A DNA stretch of 48,712 bases, taken from Bacteroidales bacterium (GTDB lineage Bacteria > Bacteroidota > Bacteroidia > Bacteroidales > VadinHA17). The notes below the pieces were generated by a model that searched no databases, was not told the DNA's origin, and was given only the letters and a program-made list of their open reading frames with translations. How positions within the stretch are numbered: the first letter of the stretch is position 1; every line of letters begins with the position of its first letter. This document shows, one piece after another, positions 9,329 to 17,537 of this stretch. The stretch lies in NCBI GenBank assembly GCA_021157415.1, contig JAGGWN010000094.1, positions 97,892 through 146,603 of the forward strand, written 5' to 3'. A program made the translations under genes and the position numbers.

Positions 9329-10000
9329 TTAATAGGCAAAAGCCAGGGAAACAATACTGATTCTTGTACCTGGAGCTTTGCGTAGTGCAAGACTGCAAGC
9401 TTCTATGGTGGAGCCGGTGGTGATGACGTCATCTATGAGGAGCAAATGTTTCCCTGCAAATTTGTCCGGATCCCGCAGATCAAATATCCCTTCAACATTT
9501 TTCCATCGGCTATACCTGTTCTTTCTGGTTTGTGAAGGATTGAAAACCTTACGATACAGATTATCACAATCTACGGGTTTTGCCAATACCTCGGAAACCC
9601 CTTTTCCAATCCATTCGCTTTGATTATATCCCCTGATCTTGTATTTGCGCTTGTGTAACGGAACCGGAACAATGAAGTCAATATCAGTAAAAATTTCCAT
9701 ACCCCGTAAATAATAGCCCGTTAACAATCCCGATTCGTATCCCAGCTCTTTGTTGTCATGGTATTTGATTTCATGAATCAGTTTGCGGGCCTTGTTTCCT
9801 TTCTCAAAAAAAAGATAAGAAGTTGCAGCTGCAAAAGGAACCCTCCCCCAAAACATTCTGGCTACCGGATTGTCCTGCATATTTTTGAAATGTGTCTGCG
9901 GCAAATCAGTCAGACAACGGCTGCAAATCATTTTTTCGCTTTCTACCAAAACATTTCCACACAAAGGACATACCCTGGGAAATACCAAATCGGTCAGCAT
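9329..10000 (-). CDS. comF: ComF family phosphoribosyltransferase-like protein
   Basis: A protein of about 223 residues of the ComF/GntX family, associated with DNA uptake or use of external DNA. It has an N-terminal zinc ribbon (CPLCG and CSRC) and a C-terminal type I phosphoribosyltransferase domain with the PRPP loop LLIDDVITTGST. The first ATG is at 10000, giving MLTDLVFPRVCPLCG, the usual distance between start and first cysteine pair. The frame extends to a TTG at 10027, an alternative start. It is divergent from the DUF134 regulator gene, with the palindromic promoter between them. No competence operon is visible nearby. Confidence 0.9.
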   Translation of the reverse strand: MLTDLVFPRVCPLCGNVLVESEKMICSRCLTDLPQTHFKNMQDNPVARMFWGRVPFAAATSYLFFEKGNKARKLIHEIKYHDNKELGYESGLLTGYYLRGMEIFTDIDFIVPVPLHKRKYKIRGYNQSEWIGKGVSEVLAKPVDCDNLYRKVFNPSQTRKNRYSRWKNVEGIFDLRDPDKFAGKHLLLIDDVITTGSTIEACSLALRKAPGTRISIVSLAFAY

Positions 10001-10083
10001 CCTTAGATATAAAACCAGGCGATTCAAATGAAAAGATTTTTGTTTTCAAATTATTACACTAAATTTAAATTAAATTTTTCTTT

Positions 10084-10111
10084 TATAATGAACATAAGTT
10101 CATTATATTTG
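10084..10111 (+). promoter_or_regulatory. Palindromic operator overlapping a Bacteroidetes promoter
   Basis: A perfect 10-base inverted repeat, TATAATGAAC (10084-10093) and GTTCATTATA (10098-10107), is separated by 4 bases. Its right arm runs into TATATTTG (10104-10111), a full match to the phylum -7 element TAnnTTTG, 16 bases before the DUF134 ATG. The -33 position has only TTTT, as expected of a regulated promoter. A repressor on this site would block the -7 element; the DUF134 HTH protein encoded directly downstream is the obvious candidate. Confidence 0.7.
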
Positions 10112-10127
10112 TGAAAAATAAAATTGC

Positions 10128-10697
10128 ATGTCACCAAGGCCAAGAAAAAACAGGAACATAGGTAAACCACCAACAATATTAGGATTTTATCCGGTAGGAA
10201 AGACCGGCGATGGTAAATCAGAGCCGGTAATAATTCTATTTGAGGAATGGGAGGCTTTGAAGTTGGTGGATTATGATAATTTGTCACAACTTGAGGCTGC
10301 GAGGGAAATGAATGTATCACGACCGACCCTGACACGTATTTATGATAAGGTCAGAAAAAAGCTTGCGTTGGCATTTGTTGAAGGGAAGGAAATAAAAATT
10401 GAAGGGGGCTTTGTAGGTTTTGAGAATGAATGGTACAGGTGCAGGAATTGTCATGCGGTTTTTTCGCTTGATCCCGGTGATGAGAAAAAATGTCCGGAAT
10501 GTGGTTCAAATGATATATACAACCTCAATGAATCGGTTAAAGACTGGCAGATTATGCGCAGAAGAGGCCGGTGGAAAGGAAAGGCGATAGAGTATTGTGT
10601 ATGTCCTTCATGTGGGACAAAAGTAAAACACGAATTCGGAAGGCCCTGTAATTCATACCTTTGCCCGAATTGTGGTAATCGGATGATCAGGGAATAA
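10128..10697 (+). CDS. DUF134 family HTH regulator with two zinc ribbons
   Basis: A 189-residue protein. It opens with the DUF134 signature MSPRPRKNR and has a helix-turn-helix at about 54-75 (SQLEAAREMNVSRPTLTRIY). Most DUF134 proteins end soon after the HTH. This one carries a C-terminal half with two probable zinc ribbons: C105, C108, C122, C125 and C159, C162, C179, C182, plus C157 and C174. Known family members are predicted DNA-binding proteins found beside NifX/NafY-like cofactor carriers, as here (next gene, 59 bases downstream). I infer autoregulation through the palindrome in its own promoter. The ligand sensed is unknown; the cysteines make a metal or redox signal plausible. Confidence 0.88.
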   Translation: MSPRPRKNRNIGKPPTILGFYPVGKTGDGKSEPVIILFEEWEALKLVDYDNLSQLEAAREMNVSRPTLTRIYDKVRKKLALAFVEGKEIKIEGGFVGFENEWYRCRNCHAVFSLDPGDEKKCPECGSNDIYNLNESVKDWQIMRRRGRWKGKAIEYCVCPSCGTKVKHEFGRPCNSYLCPNCGNRMIRE

Positions 10698-10756
10698 ACC
10701 CCAAGTGTTTTGAAAAATCAAAGCGTACTGATAGTTATGACGAAATTCTTAAACAC

Positions 10757-11107
10757 ATGAAACAAAAAATGACCAGAAAAGTAGCGGTTCCGGTTGTAAA
10801 CGGCAGGCTTTGTGAACACTTTGGCAAAAGCGATCTTTTTTATATTTTTGAGATAAAAGAAAACAGAATTGTAGGAAAGGAAACGCTGAAACCTCCGCCT
10901 CATGACAATGGGATTTATCCCAGATGGTTGACGGAACGAGGTGTAACAGATGTGATTACGGGAGGGATAGGACAAAAAGCGATTGATATTTTTCTCGAGG
11001 CTGGTATTAATGTATTTGACGGAGCTCCTGTGGATAAGCCGGAAAATCTTGTGCGCGATTTTCTGGATGGAAAACTGGAATCATACGGAAATTTTTGTGA
11101 TCACTGA
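10757..11107 (+). CDS. Dinitrogenase iron-molybdenum cofactor biosynthesis (NifX/NafY-like) domain protein
   Basis: A stand-alone NifX/NafY-type domain of 116 residues: KVAVPVVNGRLCEHFGKSDLFYIFEI at its start (characteristic CEHFG), then VTDVITGGIGQKAIDIFLEAGINVF in the second half. In nitrogen fixers this domain carries FeMo-cofactor precursors; stand-alone copies occur in many organisms without nitrogenase and presumably bind other metal clusters. No nif genes are in the window. ATG at 10757 is used; ATG at 10769 is also possible. It lies between the DUF134 regulator and a secreted rhodanese, which suggests a small metal/sulfur unit. Confidence 0.9.
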   Translation: MKQKMTRKVAVPVVNGRLCEHFGKSDLFYIFEIKENRIVGKETLKPPPHDNGIYPRWLTERGVTDVITGGIGQKAIDIFLEAGINVFDGAPVDKPENLVRDFLDGKLESYGNFCDH

Positions 11108-11140
11108 ATCTTTTCCGGTCAACGCTATTAATGCAAAGCC

Positions 11141-11656
11141 ATGGATCGCAGAAAAGGAATGTTTATCGCATTGTTTTTGATTTGTTCGTCGTTACATGCT
11201 CAGGATTCTTTACAGAAAATACAAAGGCTCAGTCCGGAGGATTTTTACATTAAACTGCATCAAAGTATAAGTCCGGTATTGATTGATGTAAGAACTCCAA
11301 AGGAATACCGGAAATATCGGATTCCGGGAGCACACCTGGCTGAAAACAGGGCCGCCCTGATTTCATTTACGGATACCCTGGACAGGTACCAACCTCTTTT
11401 CCTTTATTGTGAGTTTGAAAACCGCAGTATTCAGGCTGCAGAAATTCTGAAAAAAGCCGGATTTCAAAGGATCCTGATTTTGGAGGACGGTTTGTCTGGG
11501 TGGATCGCCCGGGGATATGAAATAGACCGTAAGAGAATTAAACCAAAATTCCGTAATAGAAAATCCAAAACAGATAAGGTCCCTGGTCGGCATCGCTTTC
11601 GCGTATCTTCAGCGGAGCAAAGGATTTCTCCAGTACAGACTACGGTTTGTGAGTAA
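11141..11656 (+). CDS. Exported rhodanese-like sulfurtransferase
   Basis: A 171-residue single-domain rhodanese. An N-terminal hydrophobic segment (MFIALFLICSSLHAQ, about 7-21) looks like a signal peptide cleaved after SLHA. The domain includes LIDVRTPKEYRKYRIPGAHL at about 47-66, and the active-site loop is C90-EFENRS, so the catalytic cysteine is present. Rhodaneses transfer sulfane sulfur between thiosulfate, thiols and proteins. The C-terminal 35 residues are very basic (RKRIKPKFRNRKSKT) and may bind an acidic partner or the membrane surface. It follows the NifX-like gene by 33 bases and is probably in the same transcript. Confidence 0.85.
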   Translation: MDRRKGMFIALFLICSSLHAQDSLQKIQRLSPEDFYIKLHQSISPVLIDVRTPKEYRKYRIPGAHLAENRAALISFTDTLDRYQPLFLYCEFENRSIQAAEILKKAGFQRILILEDGLSGWIARGYEIDRKRIKPKFRNRKSKTDKVPGRHRFRVSSAEQRISPVQTTVCE

Positions 11657-11740
11657 CAGAAATTTTTTCGAAATCTCTATTGTACAAACCGGGTTAAAAT
11701 AAAAAAGAAAAGAGAGTAATGGGGCATTTTTCGGTTTCAT

Positions 11741-12829
11741 CTAAGCGAATGAAAATTTAATCAGAATAAATTTTTCACTTTGAGAAACTTCCCGGATGAT
11801 AATGCGTGGGGGAGAAGAGAGCAGGGATGGCAATTCCTGTAGAAGTTTCCCTTCGTTGCCTTCGCGTCCGGTATTTCCGACAAAGGATTCGGGGACTGTT
11901 TTGTGCATGAAGTAATTGCTAAAAAAATTCAAATCAAAAGGGGATGAAACAGGCAGCACTGATCCGGTGTAAACAGAGAGAGTTGATTCTTCCAGAACAA
12001 AGAAGATCAAACATGGCATTCTCATTTGTCCGGATGAGAGATTGGTGGATGAAAGGCATAATTCCGGAATGCGACTCAGAAGGGACAGAAACTTTTGAAA
12101 TTTTTCGGTTTGAAACTTTTTTTCGGCAAGTTTATGAAGAGATAAGTGCTGTTTGGGAGAAAGACGGGTATAGTATTCTTCATGCAGGATAAGCCAGTTC
12201 CCGGAATTTTGTAAAAGCCTGTGCAATTGTTTTGTAAGGCTTATCCCGTTTTCAGGCAAAGATCTCTGTTGGTCTGTAACCAGCATATTCAGGTAAAAAT
12301 AGGAATACTTTTCATCAACTTCCCGGAAATCATACTGAAGAAGGTTTTCCGATTTCCGGGCGATTTCAATTAAGCCAAGACCGGCTCCGCCTTTTTCGGA
12401 AAGGACGTCGTTTTTAAGGATTTTTTTGTAGTGTTTATTAAGTTCTTCCCGGGACATGCGGTTCAAGGTATCAATTTTTTCCTTCAGTGCTTTAATATGT
12501 GTGGTTTCGATTAGGTTTTTCAGTGTGAACAAGAACTGCCCGTCCATATACTGAAAAGTTAAAGTTCCTTTGGAACGAATCTGAGAAGACTCCGGCTTTG
12601 CCTGATGTCTGATCACATTCTGTAAAGCCTCTACAAGAATATAAAAAGCTCTTTTCTGAATTTTTAGCCTGGCCTCGTTCTGACTTAACAGGTGTTCAAA
12701 AATATTTATGAGCGCGTCAGCTTTCTCCGATGTAAGTTTGCCGTGATAGACCAGTTGGATATAGTGATCCGTAAATAAACGGAATACCTGGTAAAATATA
12801 TCATTATTTGATTTATGATTTGTAGTCAT
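11741..12829 (-). CDS. SiaB family (DUF6272) ATPase/kinase-like protein with a degenerate second copy
   Basis: About 362 residues from the ATG at 12829; the frame opens at a TTG at 12841. Residues 1-190 match the SiaB/DUF6272 GHKL-type ATPase: LVEALQNVIRHQAK (N-box region) and EKGGAGLGLIEIARKS (G-box). SiaB proteins act with SiaA/SiaC-like phosphatases and anti-anti-sigma switches in Gammaproteobacteria. The second half has the same order of secondary structure (a hydrophobic strand pair, a KLLQ helix, a final IIREVSQSEKFILIKFSF strand) but no GxGxG box, so it looks like a decayed duplicate. No signal peptide. No siaA or siaC partner is adjacent; the RND operon is 98 bases upstream on the same strand. 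Confidence 0.75.
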   Translation of the reverse strand: MTTNHKSNNDIFYQVFRLFTDHYIQLVYHGKLTSEKADALINIFEHLLSQNEARLKIQKRAFYILVEALQNVIRHQAKPESSQIRSKGTLTFQYMDGQFLFTLKNLIETTHIKALKEKIDTLNRMSREELNKHYKKILKNDVLSEKGGAGLGLIEIARKSENLLQYDFREVDEKYSYFYLNMLVTDQQRSLPENGISLTKQLHRLLQNSGNWLILHEEYYTRLSPKQHLSLHKLAEKKFQTEKFQKFLSLLSRIPELCLSSTNLSSGQMRMPCLIFFVLEESTLSVYTGSVLPVSSPFDLNFFSNYFMHKTVPESFVGNTGREGNEGKLLQELPSLLSSPPRIIIREVSQSEKFILIKFSFA

Positions 12830-12926
12830 GTAGTTTACCAACAGCTATTCCTGGTAAATTTAATAATTATTTTTTAATAGGCAGGAAAAGCAAGTATTTT
12901 ACTCAGATAATGTCATCAGCCGGACA

Positions 12927-15900
12927 TCAGGGTTCCGGGAGGTAATCATCTTTTATTTTCATGATATCCCTGATCCATTTTTGTATCAGAATGGTAAGCC
13001 GATACATGACAGGGACGACCACGAGGGTTAGAAAAGTGGAAAAAGTCAATCCAAAGATTACGGTCCACGACATCGGACCCCAGAACATGACATTATCTCC
13101 TCCAAAATAGAGTTGAGGATTCATCTTACTCAACAATGTGCCGAAATTCATGTTTAGACCCACTGCCAGAGAGATCAGTCCCAGGACCGTCGTAATTGCT
13201 GTAAGAAGCACGGGTCGCAGACGGGTTTTCCCGGCCTGAATAATACAAGCGGTGGCTTCATCCACAGGAAGATATGCGTTTTCTTCCAGACCCAGTTCTT
13301 TTCTTTTGCGTGTTTTCAGTAACTCAATATAATCGATGAGTACAATAGCATTGTTAACCACTATTCCGGCTAATGAGATAATTCCGATACCGGTCATGAT
13401 CACAACAAAATCCATCTTAAATGTTGCCAGTCCGCCAAAGACGCCAATCGTGCTGAAAACCACACTGGCCATGATGATCAGAGGTCTGATGATGGAGTTG
13501 AACTGGGTGACCAGAATAATCAGAATCAACGACAGGGCGATCAGCAGGGCTCTTGAAAGAAAATCCATGGATTCTTTCTGGTCCTGTTGTTCCCCGGTGA
13601 AGGAATAATCATAATTGGGCGGCATATTGAAACCGGCCAGAGCCAATTTTAACTGCTTGTTGATTTGGTTGGCATTGAATCCGGGCAAAACATTGGAATA
13701 CAAGGTTATCACTCTTTTTCGGTCTTTTCGGTTGATCGCACCGTATGTATTGCTGTATGAGATCGTAGTGACGGCAGAGATCGGAATATTGGTTATTTTT
13801 CCCATCTCATTTAAGGAAACAGTTTGGTTTAACAGGGTAGAAACATCATTGCGGTAACGGTCGGCCAGATGCAGGGTAATAGGGTATTCATCTTCGCCGA
13901 CTTTGAAATCCGACACTTTCCGGCCGTATAACGAAGTACGTATGGTCCCTGCGATAAGCTGGGTGGACAATCCGTAACGACGGGCCTTTTCCCGGTTAAT
14001 ATGTACAATCAGCTCCGGTTTGCCAACATCCAGATCCATTTTCAAACCCTCGATGCCTTCAATACCTGTACGAGAAATATAGCTTTTCAAGGAGTCTGCC
14101 AAATCAATAAGCGTATTGAAGTCTTCCCCGGAGATTTCCAGGTTGATCGGTTTCCCGGTAGGGGGCCCCATGGCATTTTTTTCAACGGTGACCCTGACGC
14201 CGGGAAATTGTTTTATTAATGCATTGCTTAAGCGGGCCATAATATTGGAAGTACTGATCCCTTGACGGTCTTTGTAGTCCACAAAGTTGATCGTGATCAA
14301 TCCCTTATTGGGTTCATCCTTTCCGCCGGTAAATCTGTTTTCGGTATTTCCTTTTCCCACCGTAGTAAGTAAGTTTTTGATGATTCGGCGATCGGGTTTT
14401 AGTAACGTGTCTAGCCTGTATTCGAGAACTTTCATCATTGAATCGGTGCGTGTAATATCTGTGCCGATAGGCATCTCTGCTCCAACATTGATATACCGGG
14501 GTTCATTGATAGGGAAAAAATCAACATTGGGTTTTCGTACCTGATAAAACCAGATGGTAAATACCAGTAAAAAAGTGGTTCCGGTGAAAAACAACCAGGG
14601 GTTTTTCTTACGAAGGGCGAAACGAAGGGATTTGGAATAGATTTCTTCAAGCCATATCAGAAAACTTTTTTGAAACCAACGTTCTGCCTTATAAAAAAAG
14701 ATCACGTGGAGAAATATGATGATAGCTGTAAATGCCAGAAGGTTGGCAACGACATAACTCTTTGTTACATATCCTACGACAGCCAGAGCGGTCATAACAC
14801 CGACAATACGGAAAATCTTTTTACGATTGGGAGTAAAATCCCGGAGGGATTTTTTCCGGATAAAAGAAGCGGAAAATACCGGAACAATAACCAACGCTAC
14901 AAAAAGGGAGGAGGTAAGCACAATAATCAGCATGATAGGCAACATCTTCATGAACTCTCCGATGCGACCGCCCCAGAATGCCATTGGAAAAAAAGCTGCC
15001 AGGGTCGTTGCCGTAGAAGCGATAATAGGTACGGCAATTTCTCCGGTGGCCTGTTTGGCTGCATCCCAGGGTTTGTATCCCTTGTCGATAAACCGGTAAA
15101 TATTCTCGACCACTACAATGGCATTGTCAACAAGCATACCCAGTGCGAGGATCAAACTGAACAAAGTAATCATATTAAGCCGGATGCCCATGATACTCAT
15201 GACCAAAAAACTGATGAACATAGACATGGGAATAGCCAATCCCACAATGAGGGCATTACGTATGCCCATAAAATAAAACAATGTCAACACCACCAGTATC
15301 ACTCCCATGATCATATTGTTTTCCAGATTGCTCAGTTGTTTCCGGATTAGATCCGACTGGTCGTTGGTGTAATCAATAATAAGATTGGCAGGAAGCACCC
15401 CGGATTTTTTGGCTTTGTCAACAATGGAGAATATCTGATCGGTGGCTTCCAGCAGATTTTCACCTCCTTTTTTTACTACCTGAAGAGACACTACGGGATG
15501 ATGATCAAGCCGGGCATAATTGGTGGGATCTTCAAAACCGTCAACAACTTTGGCGACATCTTTTAGATATTTTATCTCTCCCTTTTCCTGTTTTACGATG
15601 ATGTTTTCTAAATCACTGATCCTGGTGAATTCTCCGATAATCCGGATAGAACGGGTTGTTCCGTTGGTTTTTACTTCACCACCCGACATGGAAATATTTT
15701 CTGATGATACCGCATTTTCAATGTCGCGGAAACTCAGATTCATGGTTTTAAGCTTATAGGGATCCACGATGATCTTTATCTCCCGGTCATTCATTCCTTT
15801 TACATCAACACGGGATATCTGCGGAACCGTTTCTATTTCATCCTGCAGATATTCTGCGTATTTCCGAAGTTCTTCAATACTGTAATCGCCCGAAAGATTA

Positions 15901-16370
15901 ACGGTTATAATAGGGAACTCTGAAAAATCGATATCCTTGACAACAGGATCTGTTAACAGATCATCCGGTAAATTACTTTTGGCCCGGTCAACGGCATCTT
16001 TTACATCCTTAAGCGCTTTGTCCAGATCTACACCGGTATTAAATTCCACCGTGATAAATGAAAGATCCTGCAAAGACTGAGATGTCAAATTTTTTATCCC
16101 TTTGATGCCATCAATTTCCTTTTCAATAGGTCGTGTAATCAGGTTTTCAATATCGGCGGGTGAGTTGCCGGGATATGCCGTTTGTACCAGTATGGTCGGG
16201 ACAACAACATCCGGGAAGAGTTCTTTGGGCAACCGGACATAGGCAACCATCCCGAATAGAATCAGGACAAATGTGAGCAGAAAAACAGTATTTTTATTTT
16301 TCAGTGACAGGGTGGTAAGTCCGAAATTTCTTATCACCTTATCCTGCTTTGGTTCATTTTCCATATTCAT
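12927..16370 (-). CDS. RND-family efflux transporter, inner-membrane permease
   Basis: A 1147-residue AcrB-like proton-driven pump. It shows the RND plan: TM1 near residue 30 (NTVFLLTFVLILFGMVAY), a large periplasmic loop, a central membrane block with LGMLVDNAIVVVENIYRF (the proton-relay region, with Asp-Asn where AcrB has Asp-Asp), a second periplasmic loop, and a last membrane block with LAGIVVNNAIVLIDYIE. It is about 100 residues longer than AcrB, with extra sequence in the central linker and the last membrane block, as in other Bacteroidetes pumps. It is the last gene of the tetR-tolC-adaptor-permease operon. Substrate class is not evident. Confidence 0.95.
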   Translation of the reverse strand: MNMENEPKQDKVIRNFGLTTLSLKNKNTVFLLTFVLILFGMVAYVRLPKELFPDVVVPTILVQTAYPGNSPADIENLITRPIEKEIDGIKGIKNLTSQSLQDLSFITVEFNTGVDLDKALKDVKDAVDRAKSNLPDDLLTDPVVKDIDFSEFPIITVNLSGDYSIEELRKYAEYLQDEIETVPQISRVDVKGMNDREIKIIVDPYKLKTMNLSFRDIENAVSSENISMSGGEVKTNGTTRSIRIIGEFTRISDLENIIVKQEKGEIKYLKDVAKVVDGFEDPTNYARLDHHPVVSLQVVKKGGENLLEATDQIFSIVDKAKKSGVLPANLIIDYTNDQSDLIRKQLSNLENNMIMGVILVVLTLFYFMGIRNALIVGLAIPMSMFISFLVMSIMGIRLNMITLFSLILALGMLVDNAIVVVENIYRFIDKGYKPWDAAKQATGEIAVPIIASTATTLAAFFPMAFWGGRIGEFMKMLPIMLIIVLTSSLFVALVIVPVFSASFIRKKSLRDFTPNRKKIFRIVGVMTALAVVGYVTKSYVVANLLAFTAIIIFLHVIFFYKAERWFQKSFLIWLEEIYSKSLRFALRKKNPWLFFTGTTFLLVFTIWFYQVRKPNVDFFPINEPRYINVGAEMPIGTDITRTDSMMKVLEYRLDTLLKPDRRIIKNLLTTVGKGNTENRFTGGKDEPNKGLITINFVDYKDRQGISTSNIMARLSNALIKQFPGVRVTVEKNAMGPPTGKPINLEISGEDFNTLIDLADSLKSYISRTGIEGIEGLKMDLDVGKPELIVHINREKARRYGLSTQLIAGTIRTSLYGRKVSDFKVGEDEYPITLHLADRYRNDVSTLLNQTVSLNEMGKITNIPISAVTTISYSNTYGAINRKDRKRVITLYSNVLPGFNANQINKQLKLALAGFNMPPNYDYSFTGEQQDQKESMDFLSRALLIALSLILIILVTQFNSIIRPLIIMASVVFSTIGVFGGLATFKMDFVVIMTGIGIISLAGIVVNNAIVLIDYIELLKTRKRKELGLEENAYLPVDEATACIIQAGKTRLRPVLLTAITTVLGLISLAVGLNMNFGTLLSKMNPQLYFGGDNVMFWGPMSWTVIFGLTFSTFLTLVVVPVMYRLTILIQKWIRDIMKIKDDYLPEP

Positions 16371-16385
16371 AAGTTTTTCTGTGTC

Positions 16386-17534
16386 TTACATGATTTTTAC
16401 ATGCTCTCCGTTCGAGACTTCATTATATCCTTTTACCATGACCTGATCGCCCGGATTTAATCCTTTTTTCACCTCTGTTAGGTTTTTGTAAAAAATTCCC
16501 GGAGTGATGTAAACCTTTCTGGCTATATTCTGATTTTTCTCTTTTGATAAAATGTAGAGAAAATATCCCTGGATATCTTTTTTGATGACCTCGGAAGGGA
16601 CAACCAGTGCATTGTCAGCATGATAATCTTCAAATCGTACCAGTACAAACTGATTGGGTTTTATCTCCCAGGATGGATTATTCAGTTTAATCTCTATCTT
16701 AAAAGTGCGGGTTTTATCATTGATTACATTTTCTTTTCTGTAAACAGGGAGCCTCAGGGTGTTTGTGTTCAGGTCCGGAAATCTGACAAAAACCATATCC
16801 CCCTTTTGAATGTTGTTGAGATAAACCTCCGAAACATCTGCGTAAATTTTCATCTTTGATAGATTGATCAATTGTACTAATTGTCTGCCCGGTACAGCCA
16901 GTTCTCCTTCTTTGGCAAATATTTCATCAATAACTCCGTCAAAAGGGGCCTTTATAAAAGCCATTTCCAACTGTGCCTGCAATGTTTTCAGATGTTCCTG
17001 CGCAGATTCCATATTAGTTTTAGCCTGCAGATACTGTATTTCACTGCCTATTTTCTGATCCCATAGTTTCTTTTGCTTCTTATAAAGTTTTTGGGTTAGT
17101 TCCAGCCTGGTCATTGCCTCGGCAATAGAGCTTTCTGTTATGCTGGTGTTAAGTTTCAGAAGCAAATCTCCCTGATTCACCTTTTGGCCTTCTGTGATAA
17201 AGATTTTTTTTATCTGACCATTAATTTCTGCACTTACGAAGGCTTCTTTTTCGGGAATAACCGTGCCCGATATTTCTACAAAATGAGAAAAAGAATGTGG
17301 CTCAACAGGCTTTACTGCAACAGGGATAGCAGAAAGGTTTAGTGTGTCTTCCTGTGTTGTCAGTTCTTTTTCCAGTTGCTTAATCTTAAGATTTATTTCT
17401 ACCACTTTGTTTTTATACTTTATCAGTTGTTGTTTCTTTTTTGCAACCGGGGTTTCTGTCTGGCAGGCTGCCATAAGTGCCATGGCCAGAAATATTGCTG
17501 TTTTCTTCACGGGTAGTTTGCTTGTTTTAAACAT
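16386..17534 (-). CDS. RND efflux periplasmic adaptor (membrane fusion protein), lipoprotein
   Basis: A 382-residue HlyD/AcrA-type adaptor that links the RND pump to the TolC channel. The signal has a lipobox MAAC at about residue 24. A short N-terminal coil is followed by the barrel-sandwich half (FVEISGTVIPEKEAFVSAEI), the alpha-hairpin at about 130-185, the second lipoyl half IKAPFDGVIDEIFAKEGELA, a beta-barrel domain and a membrane-proximal domain ending LNPGDQVMVKGY. The start is 3 bases from the end of tolC and the stop is 15 bases before the permease start, so the genes are tightly coupled. Confidence 0.95.
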   Translation of the reverse strand: MFKTSKLPVKKTAIFLAMALMAACQTETPVAKKKQQLIKYKNKVVEINLKIKQLEKELTTQEDTLNLSAIPVAVKPVEPHSFSHFVEISGTVIPEKEAFVSAEINGQIKKIFITEGQKVNQGDLLLKLNTSITESSIAEAMTRLELTQKLYKKQKKLWDQKIGSEIQYLQAKTNMESAQEHLKTLQAQLEMAFIKAPFDGVIDEIFAKEGELAVPGRQLVQLINLSKMKIYADVSEVYLNNIQKGDMVFVRFPDLNTNTLRLPVYRKENVINDKTRTFKIEIKLNNPSWEIKPNQFVLVRFEDYHADNALVVPSEVIKKDIQGYFLYILSKEKNQNIARKVYITPGIFYKNLTEVKKGLNPGDQVMVKGYNEVSNGEHVKIM

Positions 17535-17537
17535 GGC

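Noticed and set aside
10757-11107. Nitrogen-fixation locus suggested by the NifX/NafY domain
   Set aside because: No nifH, nifD, nifK, nifB or nifE/N in the window; stand-alone NifX-like domains are common in non-fixers.
14670-15350. 226-codon plus-strand open frame inside the RND permease gene
   Set aside because: His/Asn/Gln-rich complement of a membrane-protein gene; the permease reading is unambiguous.
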